Shown here piece after piece: positions 21,208 through 31,927 of a DNA stretch of 64,000 bases (positions within the stretch are counted from its first letter, which is position 1; every line of letters begins with the position of its first letter). The notes under the pieces are model-generated. The model did no database searches. It was not told the DNA's origin and saw nothing but the letters and a program-made list of their open reading frames with translations. Both the position numbers and the translations under genes were made by a program. The DNA is from Chrysophaeum taylorii (lineage: Eukaryota; Sar; Pelagophyceae; Pelagomonadales; Pelagomonadaceae), in the NCBI GenBank assembly GCA_029834535.1, contig JAQMWT010000021.1, forward strand, positions 152,469-216,468. Direction: 5' to 3'.

Positions 21208-22485
21208 ATGTGGGTGTTGTCGTTGTTGTTCGTGGTTGGCGCGCTCGCGGAAGACGGCATGCAAGAAAGCACCGGCAGCGAGGAGGAAGTCCGCGTCGAG
21301 TGCGGTGTGATCGACTTCGAAGAGGCCATTGCCGAGAACGGTGTCGTGAGCATCGAGATCGCCGGGGTGGTGACGATGGAGGCGCGCGCGGTAACTCTTG
21401 AGAAGGAACCGGCGGGTGCTAACCTCTACGATACCTCGGCGGGAACCGGAGTCGATCCCGACCTCGACGTGGCGGACATCGGAAAGGTGCTGATCATTCA
21501 AGAGAACAACGAAAACTTCGACGTGCCCGACGACGAATGGCGAGGCGGCATCATGACCATGTCGTTCACGGCCGTAGAAGACGACGCCGTGATTTGGCTC
21601 GAGAAAATGACGTTCTTGGATTTCGAGGAGGACGCGGATCTTACCGTCACGACGGTCGATGGAACGGAAGTTGAGTCTACTGTTCCCGGCAGCGATAAAG
21701 ACAGCTCGAACTTTACGTTTCTGGCGCCCGGCGGCATGGTCTACGACATCTCCGAGATCGAACTTGTGTTTCGTGGCTCGGGCGCGGTCGACGACATCCA
21801 CGTGTGCGTCGAGTCGACCGAGCCTACGACCGGCGGCTTTGTGACCGGTGACCCTCACGTGCACACTCACGACGGTCACGTCGTCGACATTTGGCTTCCA
21901 GTCGGCCCGTGGGTTGAGATGATGACCGGCGAACAGGCGTCGGTTTGGGGCCACGTTTTTGATAAGGACGGAGACAAGACGATCCAGTGGTTCGACGGCA
22001 TCGCCGTCCTCGATGCTGCTGCCGACAACCGCACCGTCTTCAACGCGACAATCCCTCACGACGTTCCGATCGGAGAAGTCGGTGCTGAAATCAAATACTT
22101 TCGCGCCGAATTTGACGGCGCCCCGCTCCAACGCACCAATCACAAGTACGTGTCAGAAGATGGTCGGTTTTTCGTCGACGTTCGCAAATCGAACAAGGCC
22201 GTCCGCGGCGGCCGCCATCCGGTCTTCAACGACGAGTTCGTCATTCGCACGCCCGATTTCTCCTTTAAGATCGAAAATTCGCGCGAAACAAACAAGGCCC
22301 TCTACTCGTCGCGCGATGAGCAGTTCTCCTTCACGCATATTGATATTGAGGTCTACCCTATCTTCAACAGGGACGCCCTCAAAGGCCCGCTCCTCGAGCT
22401 CATGTACCGCGACCCCCTTGAACAATCCGCCGTCGCGCGAGCCTGGACCCGTAAAGAAAACGCCTATGCGACGACGCCACTCTAG
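21208..22485 (+). CDS. Secreted protein with vWD-like GDPHxxTxDG motif
   Basis: The 425-residue product starts with a clear signal peptide (MWVLSLLFVVGALA). The mature part is acidic and beta-rich. Around residue 212 it has TGDPHVHTHDGHVVDIWLP, which resembles the opening of von Willebrand factor D domains (GDPHxxTxDG), although the Cys pattern of a full vWD is absent. A secreted or cell-surface role is inferred; no enzyme motif was seen. It is convergent with the LRR gene; the 399-bp gap holds an ATT microsatellite at about 22798-22826. Confidence 0.6.
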   Translation: MWVLSLLFVVGALAEDGMQESTGSEEEVRVECGVIDFEEAIAENGVVSIEIAGVVTMEARAVTLEKEPAGANLYDTSAGTGVDPDLDVADIGKVLIIQENNENFDVPDDEWRGGIMTMSFTAVEDDAVIWLEKMTFLDFEEDADLTVTTVDGTEVESTVPGSDKDSSNFTFLAPGGMVYDISEIELVFRGSGAVDDIHVCVESTEPTTGGFVTGDPHVHTHDGHVVDIWLPVGPWVEMMTGEQASVWGHVFDKDGDKTIQWFDGIAVLDAAADNRTVFNATIPHDVPIGEVGAEIKYFRAEFDGAPLQRTNHKYVSEDGRFFVDVRKSNKAVRGGRHPVFNDEFVIRTPDFSFKIENSRETNKALYSSRDEQFSFTHIDIEVYPIFNRDALKGPLLELMYRDPLEQSAVARAWTRKENAYATTPL

Positions 22486-22884
22486 ATGAGCGTGTGTGTG
22501 TCTGTTGAACCAAATCCCCAGCCCCTCCGCGCGGTGTCTGTCTCCTTGGAGACGTGTTGTCTCCCACCTCCTTTTTTTATTAGCCTGCAATCATCAATCA
22601 ATCGCCTTCCACAAACAAAACCCCCCAAATGCTGCTGCTGCCTTTCGTCTTCTGCACACTCCCCCTGCCTGATGAAATTCGAAAAAACGAACACCAAACC
22701 CTTTTGCTTATTATTACTCGGATCTTGAGACACGACCGTGAAGACTGTTCGAGAATATTGCCGCGCTCTGCCACAACAAACAACGTCACCGCCGCATATT
22801 ATTATTATTATTATTATTATTATTATGCTGCAGCTTTATTAGAAACATCAACGTCGTACTCTCTTCAAGAGCACGATGTGCTCG

Positions 22885-25800
22885 TCATCGGGCGCCTTGT
22901 GGCGCATCGCGCGGTATTTCGTCGGGCGTCAAATCCATCTCGGGCGCGGCTCGCGCAGGTGGCCTCTTTAGGAAGGCCGCTACGGCTCGTTTCAAGCCGA
23001 GGGCAGCGAGAGCCACTCTGTGAGGACTCTGCGGCGGTGGTGGTGGTTGCGTGGGATTGGCCTTGTCACGGGAAGGACGCTCGTCTTCTCTTCCTAGCTT
23101 GCGAGAAGAAAAGGAGGTCGTGTCGCCACTCTTGACCGTGGCCGCTCGCAACGCCTTGCTCTTGTCGCATTTTTTGCCGGGACCGGAGGCTCGGCGTGAC
23201 CGGAGATGGGCAATTATTGTTCCGAAAGCCTCGGCTGGCTTTCTGCGGTCGAAGAGGCAGGCGAGGCGCCAGACACCTTCGACAAAGTCGAGAAAGCTCA
23301 TGCCACGATTCCGGCGGGCATGTCTTTCATCGATGGGGGTCAGCTTGGAGTGCACGAAGACGAGGACGTAGTCTGTTTGGCAAAGCCGTCGAGGAGGTTC
23401 GTCACCTCCGTCAAAGAAGAAGATCCGCGTCCACGTTTCGAGGTCGACGTATGGATTGAACCCAGCAACGAGGTCGACGAATAGCGAATTGAGCTCAGGG
23501 AAGTGGTCCGCGATGACGGCGTCGGTCTTGGCCGCGTACAGCGCACGGCTGCGGAAGTCGTCCGGCTCGGGTGCGACGCGGCGGTACACGCGGTGGACGT
23601 GCTGCGCGAGGAGCATTTCGATTGCGGCGGCTGCGGTGTCGACGACACGGGCGTCGTAGAAAACGCGCACGGCAACGCGAATCGTGCCTTCGAGCAGCTC
23701 GTGGCGGTTCCAACAAGCGTCGCGGTCGCCTCGGAGACGGTTGACGGCGAGGAACAAGTTGTTGCAGTCGGCGATGCTGAAACCTTCGCCGTCCACCAAC
23801 AATCCCGAGTCCTTCCAGATTTGGGCAAAGCCGGGGCTGGAGAGCTGGAATGCCTTTCCGTGCTGCGCAGCGTAGTAGCAAAAGGCGGCGCGGAGAGCGC
23901 GGAATCCCGGCCAGAGCGCGTCTTTCGCGCGCGCGATTTCTTTTTCTCGACGATTGGTCGCTCGGAAGCAGGCGAGGGCTCTAATCCTGGACTCGATCTT
24001 GGCCCAATCGCTCGTGAAGCACTTCTGTAAGCGTTTGTCGGTGTCGAGGTACGAACCCTCGTCCTGCGCGCGGTCCGCAAAGCACGAGGCCTCGGGAGCG
24101 AAGTTGCTCGGCGCGACGGGCGCGACGGCGACCGCGCGCGGACGCGCCGGCAGGAACGACGTCGCGTTGGTGGCATCCTGTAGAACGCATGTTATTCCCC
24201 CGTTGGAGATTTTGGACGGCGGCCTGCTAATGCTGCCATCCTCGTACCGTACGACGACATGCTGGAGGTCGACGGGGACGCGTTCGGCCCACGACGCCGG
24301 CTCGGGCTCCGGCTTTCGTCGTCGTCGTCTCCGACGGCGCTTGCGCGGCACGGATGTCGCAATAAACGGCACCCCCGAGATAGCTCGCAGCATGACGCAG
24401 CTCCATTCATCATCCAACGCTTGGACTGTCGGCGGAAGACCAACGAGGGTCGAAATCGTCGCGTTCGCGTGCTCGACGCATCGATCGAGCACGGCGACGA
24501 CGCTTACGTCGTCGTCGTCGCCGCCGCCGCCCTTTCCGGGCGGCGCCTGGATGACGTCGCTTGGTAGCGGCAACTCGAGGTACGAATCGCCCACCGCCGA
24601 GATGCACCGCTTAGCGATCATGGGCGGCGTCACGTAGTCGAACGCATCGTCGTCGTCGTCGTCGTCCTTATCGTCGTCGTCGCCGTTGCTCGCCTTGAGC
24701 GAGAGCCTCGCCGAGTAAAAAAAGCGAACCTCTTGGTTTGGTGGCAGCGCCCGGTGTGTTGTCCACGTCCGAAATATGGATTCGTGATCGATCGTCTCGC
24801 GCTTTCGCCTTCGAAGCGCGGACGGCTCCCAGCGATCAACGTCCAAGTGAAGCCGTATTTCGATAGCGACCGCTGGCGCCATAACACAAAATTCGGTCGT
24901 CCGCCAACAACCGCACAACCAACATGTCTGCTCGGACATGGGAAGACCGGCGGGCGCGAAGAGACGCGGTGATTCGCGCGCCACGAGCCGGCCACGCGCG
25001 TCGACAGAGCAACACGAGTCGTCGAGATGGAGGCCAACGATCGTCGTGTTTTTGCGGAGCGCCTTCCCGAGTGCCTTGGCGCCCGCTGGCGTAATGTTGT
25101 TGCCCGACAGCGCCACGTGCTCGAGGCTCGTGTTGGTGCGAAACACTTCAGACAAAACTTGGACGACCGAGGCTGGTCGCAACAACAGCGGTTCGACGAC
25201 CAGGAGCTGCTGCTTTCCCGCGTCCGGTTCGAAGGAAGTGGCGGTCGGGGGCGCGACGGCGACTGACTTGGGGGGGGGGACATCGGCAGTTTCTCCGCGG
25301 CTGCCGAAAACATTGTTAAACGAGAGGTCGAGGGTCTTGAGGCGCGACGGTGGCGGCGTGTGTCCCCACTTGGATTTCGGCCTCCGGACGAGCGGGACCA
25401 GCAGGTGGATGGCGCCGGAACTCGTGACGTTGTTCCACGCGAGCAGCAAGTGCCGCAGGCTCGGGGCAATGTCTGGCTGCAAGAGAAACGAGAGAGCCGC
25501 GCATCCGAGCTCCCCAATGGCGTTGTGCGACGCATCGAGGTGCACGAGCGACTCGACCATTCGGCGCCGCGAAAGGACGAGGCCGTCGACGAGTTCGAGG
25601 CACGCGTTTGACGTGAGTCGAACGCCCGCGACCAAGAGCGTTCTGAGGTTTTTGAGCTTGCGGCGGGCAAGCCCCTCGGCGAGGCCCTGGCCGCAGTCGC
25701 GGTTCCACGACACGTCGAGCTGCGTAAGAGTCTCCTCGGGGAGAGCTTGCACTACCGCTCTCATCGCGGGCGAGGACAGGGCGTTGTGCGACGCGTCAAC

Positions 25801-26469
25801 CGAGCGCGCCGAATATTCGCCGCTGCCCGACTGCACAGCGCTCGCGAGAACGTACGGGTCAAAGATGCCGTGACCCCGCGCATCGACGCACGTCCTGGGT
25901 CGTACAAAGCACTCCTGCAGCCGCTTGCCCGGAGAGAGCAACCTGCGCTTGCATTCGAACTGGAGATACTCGCGCCTACCGTTCTCCCCCAGCGCAGATA
26001 TGTCGACGCTATCAAACGCGGGCGCGACCGCGGGTGGCAGCGATTGTCGCCAGGACGCCCACTTCTCGTCTTCGCGGCGCACTTTCGATGGCCGGCACTG
26101 GGCGGAAATCGTGCTCTTCTTCTTTCCTCTCCGAAGCGCCTTGTGATAGCCAAGAATGAGTTTTGTCCACGCGCTCGCTTCAAACTGTTCGGCCCGCCGG
26201 AAATCGTTGACAAAGTCCTCGCCGAAGAGAGGCGCGGACTCTTGGTTGGGACCTGGCGGAGCCGGCAACTCTTCTTCGAAGTACGCGGGAAGCAGCTCGC
26301 GCGAATCGGCGAATAGCTCGGCCAGATTCACAGCAGTTGTGACCGCGGCCGCGACTGTCCCCTTATTCTTGTCGGTGATGCCAGACCGCGTCTTTCGACC
26401 GGTGGGCGCCGTCTTCGCGCGGCGGCCTTGCTGACGCGGCGGCGACGACGCCGGTCTGCGCGGCTTCAT
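22885..26469 (-). CDS. Large LRR (RI-like) protein
   Basis: This single exon encodes 1194 residues from ATG 26469; an in-frame ATG at 26517 would add 16. The N-terminus is basic. Ribonuclease-inhibitor-type leucine-rich repeats occupy roughly residues 230-510 (LDVSWNRDCGQGLAEGLARR, LDASHNAIGELGCAALSFLL, VALSGNNITPAGAKALGKAL). A charged linker with Asp runs follows, then a helical C-terminal region with LNSLFVDLVAGFNPYVDLET and FLDFVEGVWRLACLF. That region resembles domains found beside LRRs in algal calmodulin-like or ciliary proteins, though no canonical EF-hand loop was seen. Protein-protein interaction is the only safe role. Confidence 0.75.
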   Translation of the reverse strand: MKPRRPASSPPRQQGRRAKTAPTGRKTRSGITDKNKGTVAAAVTTAVNLAELFADSRELLPAYFEEELPAPPGPNQESAPLFGEDFVNDFRRAEQFEASAWTKLILGYHKALRRGKKKSTISAQCRPSKVRREDEKWASWRQSLPPAVAPAFDSVDISALGENGRREYLQFECKRRLLSPGKRLQECFVRPRTCVDARGHGIFDPYVLASAVQSGSGEYSARSVDASHNALSSPAMRAVVQALPEETLTQLDVSWNRDCGQGLAEGLARRKLKNLRTLLVAGVRLTSNACLELVDGLVLSRRRMVESLVHLDASHNAIGELGCAALSFLLQPDIAPSLRHLLLAWNNVTSSGAIHLLVPLVRRPKSKWGHTPPPSRLKTLDLSFNNVFGSRGETADVPPPKSVAVAPPTATSFEPDAGKQQLLVVEPLLLRPASVVQVLSEVFRTNTSLEHVALSGNNITPAGAKALGKALRKNTTIVGLHLDDSCCSVDARGRLVARESPRLFAPAGLPMSEQTCWLCGCWRTTEFCVMAPAVAIEIRLHLDVDRWEPSALRRRKRETIDHESIFRTWTTHRALPPNQEVRFFYSARLSLKASNGDDDDKDDDDDDDAFDYVTPPMIAKRCISAVGDSYLELPLPSDVIQAPPGKGGGGDDDDVSVVAVLDRCVEHANATISTLVGLPPTVQALDDEWSCVMLRAISGVPFIATSVPRKRRRRRRRRKPEPEPASWAERVPVDLQHVVVRYEDGSISRPPSKISNGGITCVLQDATNATSFLPARPRAVAVAPVAPSNFAPEASCFADRAQDEGSYLDTDKRLQKCFTSDWAKIESRIRALACFRATNRREKEIARAKDALWPGFRALRAAFCYYAAQHGKAFQLSSPGFAQIWKDSGLLVDGEGFSIADCNNLFLAVNRLRGDRDACWNRHELLEGTIRVAVRVFYDARVVDTAAAAIEMLLAQHVHRVYRRVAPEPDDFRSRALYAAKTDAVIADHFPELNSLFVDLVAGFNPYVDLETWTRIFFFDGGDEPPRRLCQTDYVLVFVHSKLTPIDERHARRNRGMSFLDFVEGVWRLACLFDRRKPAEAFGTIIAHLRSRRASGPGKKCDKSKALRAATVKSGDTTSFSSRKLGREDERPSRDKANPTQPPPPPQSPHRVALAALGLKRAVAAFLKRPPARAAPEMDLTPDEIPRDAPQGAR

Positions 26470-27010
26470 GACATCAATCGGATACCGTATCCTTTTCAAC
26501 GGATGCAAAACATTCAACCTATCAACAATTCCGACGTCCTTCGATCATATGGCAGTACGGCTGCCCAGAAAGAACCCTGTCGACGATGGGTGCGCACATG
26601 CTGAGAGCCGGTTGTTCTCTTTGGACCTGCTCTATAGTCAGCGCGCTCTGATACAAGCAAGCTCGGCCCCCTTATTATAAAACGAATTTTTGATCCCGGC
26701 GTCGCCGTTGTCGCCATTGTAAAAGAAATAAGACCCCAAGACATAGTGGATTTTGTTGTTTGTTGTCGCGTTTTAATCCTAATCTACTGGGCGGGTCCAA
26801 GTTGCTGGCTGTCTTCTAGTGGGTGGGAAAGGAGCGCTCGACGAAAATAAAGAACCACAACCAGAGAGTGGGACCGCGCGACAAAAAAATAACACGCGAC
26901 GAAAGCGGCGAAGCGCGCTCCCAGCGAGCCTCGCGCACGCGCAGGGGACAGGCATGGCAGCCAAGATAATAAAGCGAAATATCAAGCCCAAACGTCGCCC
27001 GCATGAGCAA
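26470..27010. other. Intergenic, no gene recognised
   Basis: This is upstream of the LRR gene and left of SINE copy A. It is moderately GC-rich, with no ORF of interest apart from shadows. It presumably carries the LRR promoter (minus strand) next to 26470. Confidence 0.4.
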
Positions 27011-27324
27011 CTAACTAACTTCAGACCTCTCCCGAGGCATGGGAGCCATGGGAGCCAGGCCGGACCGGCAGGAGCCGATCCGGCATCACAGAGGAAAATC
27101 GCGCAGTTGGGGCAGAGGCGAGGGACGAGGACTTGTTGATGGCGGGCCGCCACTCCGCGCGGTCTTGTGCGAGGTCGTGCAAAAACGTCGCAGGCCGCGA
27201 AGGGGTGTTGGTCCACGAACAATCGACCTGTCCGTCGCGTTCTGCCCAACCGAGCGAACTCCATCCCAGCGCGGACTTTCCGGGTGCTAACCGGCCAGCC
27301 CCCGGGAGGCGAGCAGGCACGCCT

Positions 27325-27366
<42 letters not shown>
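27011..27366 (-). mobile_element. SINE-like repeat, copy A
   Basis: This shares a core with copies at 52.0 and 57.1 kb: a (TAAC)n border, then CTTCAGACCTCTCCCGAG, CATGGGAGCCAGGCCGGACC and later GTGCTAACCGGCCAGCCC. Read on the minus strand, the element ends in (GTTA)n, here about two units, the kind of simple tail seen on SINEs. The opposite side abuts an AAT microsatellite (about 27326-27363). Antisense ORFs across it are not coding. No target-site duplication is evident for this copy. Confidence 0.65.
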
Positions 27367-27425
27367 ATTTCTACTCGTTCATGAGGCACGCGACAGTATA
27401 AACGTCGACCTCGTCGGCCGGTCCC

Positions 27426-28205
27426 TTACGCAGACTGCAGGAGGGACGGGTTGGAGAGGAGGAAGTGGGCTCCATCAAGCTCGGCAGGTGGTCCCACCGG
27501 GTGGTGGTGATGGTGGCGAGGCGGCACCACCGGCATCGGAGTCATACGCCGCAAGCGGTCGAGGGTATCCGCTCGCGTGTTGTCGTCGGCGCGGGAAGCG
27601 AGCCAGGCGTGGGCGCGGTCCCAGTCTGAAAAGACGCGGACGGTCTGAAGGCGCGTGACGAGGACGACGAAGCGAACGGACTGAAGGGATAACCCTTTGG
27701 CGACGACGGCGACGTGGTCGAAGGCCGCGCCGTGGTCGCGGACGAAGGCGATGGTGCGTCGAATGCCCGCCGGCTTGCACGCGAGGGCACTCGACATATC
27801 GACGTAGGTCGTGACGGAGTGCTTGAGAGCGTTGGTGGCAAACGCGGCGTCGAGAGCGTCGAGGGAATCGCGCGCGACACGAGGCGAGCCGACGCCGCGC
27901 AGCCGGATGCAAAGGGCCGCGCCGACGGCGTCGCGCCGCAGGCGGATCGTGCAGGCCCCGCTGTTGTCGTCCCAGGTTCGATCGAGCAACAGCGTGTCGT
28001 CGCGGTGTTGCCAGGGCCATCGCCGCGAGGGTAGATGCTCGCTCTCGAGGAATCGCTGCGTTCGTACGCGCAGAGCGCCAAGGTGCGCGCCGACGAAGCC
28101 CGTTGCGCGCGTCGCGAGCCCCGGCTCGGCCAGGACGCGCGCGACAACGCACGCGAGGATTCTTAGAGGCATGTCAATACTGCACTTCAATCCAGAGTAC
28201 GCCAC
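27426..28205 (-). CDS. STAS/SpoIIAA-like domain protein (tentative)
   Basis: The product is 259 residues from 28205, or 248 from the in-frame ATG at 28172 (MPLRILACVV). The C-terminal half, with TTYVDMSSALACKPAGIRRT, then FDHVAVVAKGLSLQ and VRVFSDWDRAHAWLASR, follows the strand-helix plan of SpoIIAA-like/STAS folds (xxDxSxxx...xxAVVxxG...vrvFxxxxxAxxWL). The end is a His run. Function is unknown. Its start lies only 36 bp from the stop of the golgin gene on the same strand. Confidence 0.5.
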   Translation of the reverse strand: MAYSGLKCSIDMPLRILACVVARVLAEPGLATRATGFVGAHLGALRVRTQRFLESEHLPSRRWPWQHRDDTLLLDRTWDDNSGACTIRLRRDAVGAALCIRLRGVGSPRVARDSLDALDAAFATNALKHSVTTYVDMSSALACKPAGIRRTIAFVRDHGAAFDHVAVVAKGLSLQSVRFVVLVTRLQTVRVFSDWDRAHAWLASRADDNTRADTLDRLRRMTPMPVVPPRHHHHHPVGPPAELDGAHFLLSNPSLLQSA

Positions 28206-28241
28206 GTCAGAAGAAGACCGAAAAGAAGATGTGGGCGCTAG

Positions 28242-31200
28242 CTAGTCTGAGTCGACTGGGGGGGTAGGAGGACACCTCCGGAGAATAAGGATGAGGTGGA
28301 GGTAGAGGACGTAGACGAGGGCGCAGACGAATCGCACCGACAGCTCGGGTGGTCTGTCCCCAAGGACAACGAGCGCACATGGGCACCGGCGCCGAAGCTG
28401 GGTCCAGATCGGGTCGAGGTGGAGCCGACGCTTCTTCGCATCGTCGTCGTCGTCGGTGTCCTCCTCGAGATGCGGGCGGCCGCCTTCGAGGTCCTCCACC
28501 TTGGAGACGGCGGCGGCGGTGTCGGGGGGACGCCGCTGGCGACCCTGGCCATCTTCCGCGCGCTGATGAAAGCGGGCGGCGAAAGTCGCGTCCGCAACCT
28601 GCGAGGACATACGACGCCGTCTCCTCCAGGAAAACACACCTTGGCCTCGAGTTGTTGCGCGAGTTCCTCGGCCGCGAGGCGCGCTCGCTTTTCCCTGTCG
28701 AGGTCCGCGCGGAGTTCGTCTTCGACGAGCTCGGAGAGCGGGCCCTTGGGTTCGATCTGAAGTCGCGGGAGTTCGTCGAGGCGCTGCACGGCGGCGTCGC
28801 GCTCCTGGGCGACGCTGTCGGCGAGCTTGAGAGCTTTCGCGGCGCGGTCCTCGGCGTCCTGGAGGTCGAGGCGCGCCCTGTCGCCGACGCGTTTGACGGC
28901 CTCGACCTCGCGTATCTTGGCGAGACGAGCTGCGTCCTCGAGCGCCCGCGCCGCGTCCTCGTCGCGCTGAGCGAGGGCGCTGTGCAGCCGGCGCGATGCC
29001 TCCTCGAGCGCAGCCTCGGCTGCCGCCCCGGCCGCCGCGAGCTCGTCGCGCAGCGCCGTCGCGTCGGTCGCGAGTCTTGCCTCGCGTTCGCGCGCCCGCG
29101 ACTCGTCGAGCCGCGTCGCCGCGACGGCCGCGGCGAGCTCGGCCCGCGCGGCGGCCGAGGCTGCGCGCTCCTCGCGTACGGCGGTCTCGAGCCCCGCGGC
29201 CTCGGCCCGCAGCCGCTCGAGATCGGCGTCGAGTTGTGCTTTAGTACCGTCGTCCGCCGCCGCGGCCTCCAGCTGCTCGCGTAGAGTCGCACACTCGCGC
29301 CGCGCCGCCGCCGCGGCCTCGACCGCGCTGTCGCGTTCGCGGCTCGCCTCGACAGCGCGCTCGTTCGCAGCCCCCACCTTCTTCGCCGCCTCGTCTTGCG
29401 CGTGCTTGAGCGCCGCCGACGCGCGCGTCGCCGCACGCTTCGCCACCTCTTCCGATTCCTCGCGCGCCGCCTCCACCTCGCCCCGCAACTGGTTGCGCTC
29501 GGCCACGCTTCCCTCGAGCTCGCGACGCAGCTCGTCTGCGGCGGCGTTGCGCACTTCCACCTCGAACTCCCTGCGCGCCGCCTCGTGCTCGCGGAGGAGC
29601 CGCGTCTCTTGCTGCTGCAGCGCCATCTCCAGCGCCTCCTCGTGCTCCCGGAGGAGCCGCGTTTCGAGGGCATCCTTTGCCCTCTCGAGAGCACTCTGCT
29701 GCTCCTGCCTCGCTTTTTCTAAAGCAACTCGGTGCTTGGAGTCGAGCTCTGCGGCGACGTGTTGTCTCGCCTTCTCCAAAGCAACTCGGTGCTTGGAGTC
29801 GAGCTCTGCGGCGACGTGTTGTCTCGCCTTCTCCAAAGCAACTCGGTGCTTGGAGTCGAGCTCTGCGGCGACGTGTTGTCTCGCCTTCTCCAAAGCAACT
29901 CGGTGCTTGGAGTCGAGCTCTGCAGCGACGTGTTGTCTCGCCTTCTCCAAAGCAACTCGGTGCTTGGAGTCGAGCTCTGCGGCGACGTGTTGTCTCGCCT
30001 TCTCCAAAGCAACTCGGTGCTTGGAGTCGAGCTCTGCCTCAACTCCTCGTTTCGCCTCCTCTAACGCAACTCGGTGCTTGGAGTCGAGCTCTGCCGCAAC
30101 TTCTCGCCTCGCCTTCTCTAAAGCAACTTGGTGCTGGGAGTTGAGCTCTGCCTCAACTTCTTGTCTCGCTTTCTCCAGAGCAACTTCGTGCTCAGCAGCG
30201 ACCTCACCTCTCGCCTTGGCGGCCACAGAGCGCTCGGCGTCGACGTCGCGCGTCGCCATCTCGGCTCGGACGCGAGTTTCGACTTCCAGTCGAGCACTCG
30301 CGACAGTCGCTTCGTAGTCCCTGCGGAGCTGCGATTCCAAATCACGCTGAGCCTCGGCGTGCTCGTCATGGATCTCATCGAGGGCTGCCGCATGCTCGCC
30401 GCGTAACTGGGCGGCGGCGTCCTCTCTTGCTGCCTCCAAAGCTGCGGCGTGTTCGGCGCGCAGCCCCTCTTCGAGGTCCAGCCTAGCTTTGTCCTGCGTC
30501 GCCGCGTGCTCGGCGCGGAGCCTCGCTTCCCCAGCTCTCGCCGCCTCCAGAGCTGCCTCGTGGTCACGACGTAGCCTCGACTCCACCTCGCGTCTCGCCG
30601 CCGCCAGCGCCGCCTCGTTGTCGGCGCGAAGCCTCGCGACCTCCTCGAGGTGCTCGGCGCGCAGACTTTCCTCCATGCCGCGGAGCGCTAGGACGCGGTC
30701 CGACCGGAGCTCCTCGAGCTCTTCGTCGTGCTCGGCCTTCAAGCGCGTCTCGAGGTCCTGGCGGGCGCGGAGCTGTTCGCGGAGCGCGGCGAGCTGCGTA
30801 GACTCGTCGCCTCGCGACCCCCGTCGCAGCTCGTCGCGCGCCGACTCGGCGTCGGCGCCGGCGAGCTGCACGCGGTTCTTGGCCGCCTTGAGTTTGTCCT
30901 CGAGCATCCGGTACCGCGCGACGAGGTCCCGGAGCTTCGCGTCCTTCTCGCTGCTCGCCTTGCGGGCGGCCTCGAGCTCGGCCTCGCGGGCGGCATCGAG
31001 CTCGCCTCGCCCTCGCCGCGCAGCTCGCAACTCGCCCTCCGCGCCGCGAAGCCGCCCCGCGACCTCTGCCTTGGCTGTCTCCATCGTGCGATACCTTTCA
31101 GCGAGCTCAGCCTTGTCGGCCTCGTGAGCCGCAACCAGCCGCCGCAACTTGGCCACCTCGGTGTCCTCGTTCGCATCCTCGTCCTCCAGCCGGTGCAGTT

Positions 31201-31348
31201 CTTCGTCCAGCCCCTCGTCCTCCTCCTCCACCTCCTGATCGGGGTCGATGATCCGATCGATATTGTCCAGGGCAGCCGCCGCCCGCGACCCGAGCTTGGC
31301 GGCCCGCTTGACGGCCGTCTCCCGCAGGTCACTGATTCTACCCCACAT
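28242..31348 (-). CDS. Golgin-84 (GOLGA5)-like tail-anchored coiled coil
   Basis: Exons 31348-28640 and 28598-28242 join across a 41-bp intron (GTGTGT...GCAG, phase 0), giving 1021 residues. Residues ~60-900 are almost continuous Ala/Glu/Arg-rich coiled coil. The second exon gives LDPIWTQLRRRCP, then a hydrophobic anchor (SVRFVCALVYVLYLHLILIL) and a short tail. This is the plan of golgin-84, a Golgi-rim tether with a C-terminal TM helix near the end. The N-terminus (KLGSRAAAALDNIDRI) resembles golgin-type N-terminal helices. Without the intron the frame ends in low-complexity nonsense and no anchor. ATG 31348 is the first Met of the frame. Confidence 0.75.
29724..30179. repeat. 57-bp tandem repeats inside the golgin coiled coil
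   Basis: About eight 57-bp units start near 29724 and recur at 29781, 29838, 29895, 29952 and 30009, then in two more diverged copies. The central ones are virtually identical. Each encodes a 19-residue heptad-compatible unit (core VALEKARQHVAAELDSKHR). Confidence 0.92.
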
Positions 31349-31390
31349 CGCAGCACGGCCACAACGGATTCCGTTTTACGAACATTATTA

Positions 31391-31927
31391 TTAGTCGGCT
31401 TCTTCCTCCTCCTCTCCGGGGTCTCCGAGTAGAGAAACGAGGCGCGCGAGGGCTTCGGTGCAGGCGTGAGCGATGTCAACCTTGGCCTCGAGGAAGCAGA
31501 CGCGCGCGAAGAGGCGCATCTTAGCGACGCTGTGGCGGCCCTTGGCTTTCTCTATTCGACGCATGCGCGTCCAGAGCTGGGCGTCGGTCATCGTCCGCAC
31601 GCGCATGAGGGTGTGCGCGTAGGAAGCGGTCCCCACGATCGACGACCGCCCTTGCTGCCCCGCCCATCGTTCGTGGACCTCCTGCTCGCGCGCGTGCGCC
31701 TCGTCACCAGCCCCCTCTTCTTCTGGCGCCGCAGCAACCCCCGCCAGGCGTTTCGAGCGTCGCGTCGCTTCTCGCGGGGTCTCCTGGGCCACCCGTTTCT
31801 TCGGTGCCTTCTTTTGGTGCAGCCGGACATCCTCGTCCTCGAGCCCAAGTGCGCGCATGACGGCGCGGTTCCTCTCGATGTTCGCCAACCGCAGCAGCTC
31901 GTACTCGGACAGCTCGCGGGTGCTCAT
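31391..31927 (-). CDS. Small charged protein with N-terminal SEYELLRLxNIxRN motif
   Basis: The 178-residue product opens with SEYELLRLANIERNRAVM followed by ALGLEDEDV, a motif seen at the start or inside various nuclear plant/algal proteins (the ExxRLxNIxRNxxxLxxLGL type). A basic stretch follows (KKAPKKRV, RRSKRLAG), possibly nuclear localisation, then a helical C-terminus and an acidic tail. I do not assign a function. It lies 42 bp upstream of the golgin start on the same strand. Confidence 0.6.
   Translation of the reverse strand: MSTRELSEYELLRLANIERNRAVMRALGLEDEDVRLHQKKAPKKRVAQETPREATRRSKRLAGVAAAPEEEGAGDEAHAREQEVHERWAGQQGRSSIVGTASYAHTLMRVRTMTDAQLWTRMRRIEKAKGRHSVAKMRLFARVCFLEAKVDIAHACTEALARLVSLLGDPGEEEEEAD

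Noticed and set aside
27021-27320. Coding potential of the SINE-like repeats
   Set aside because: Similar antisense ORFs occur in two copies because the DNA is similar. They are not conserved as proteins in copy C and lack any domain.
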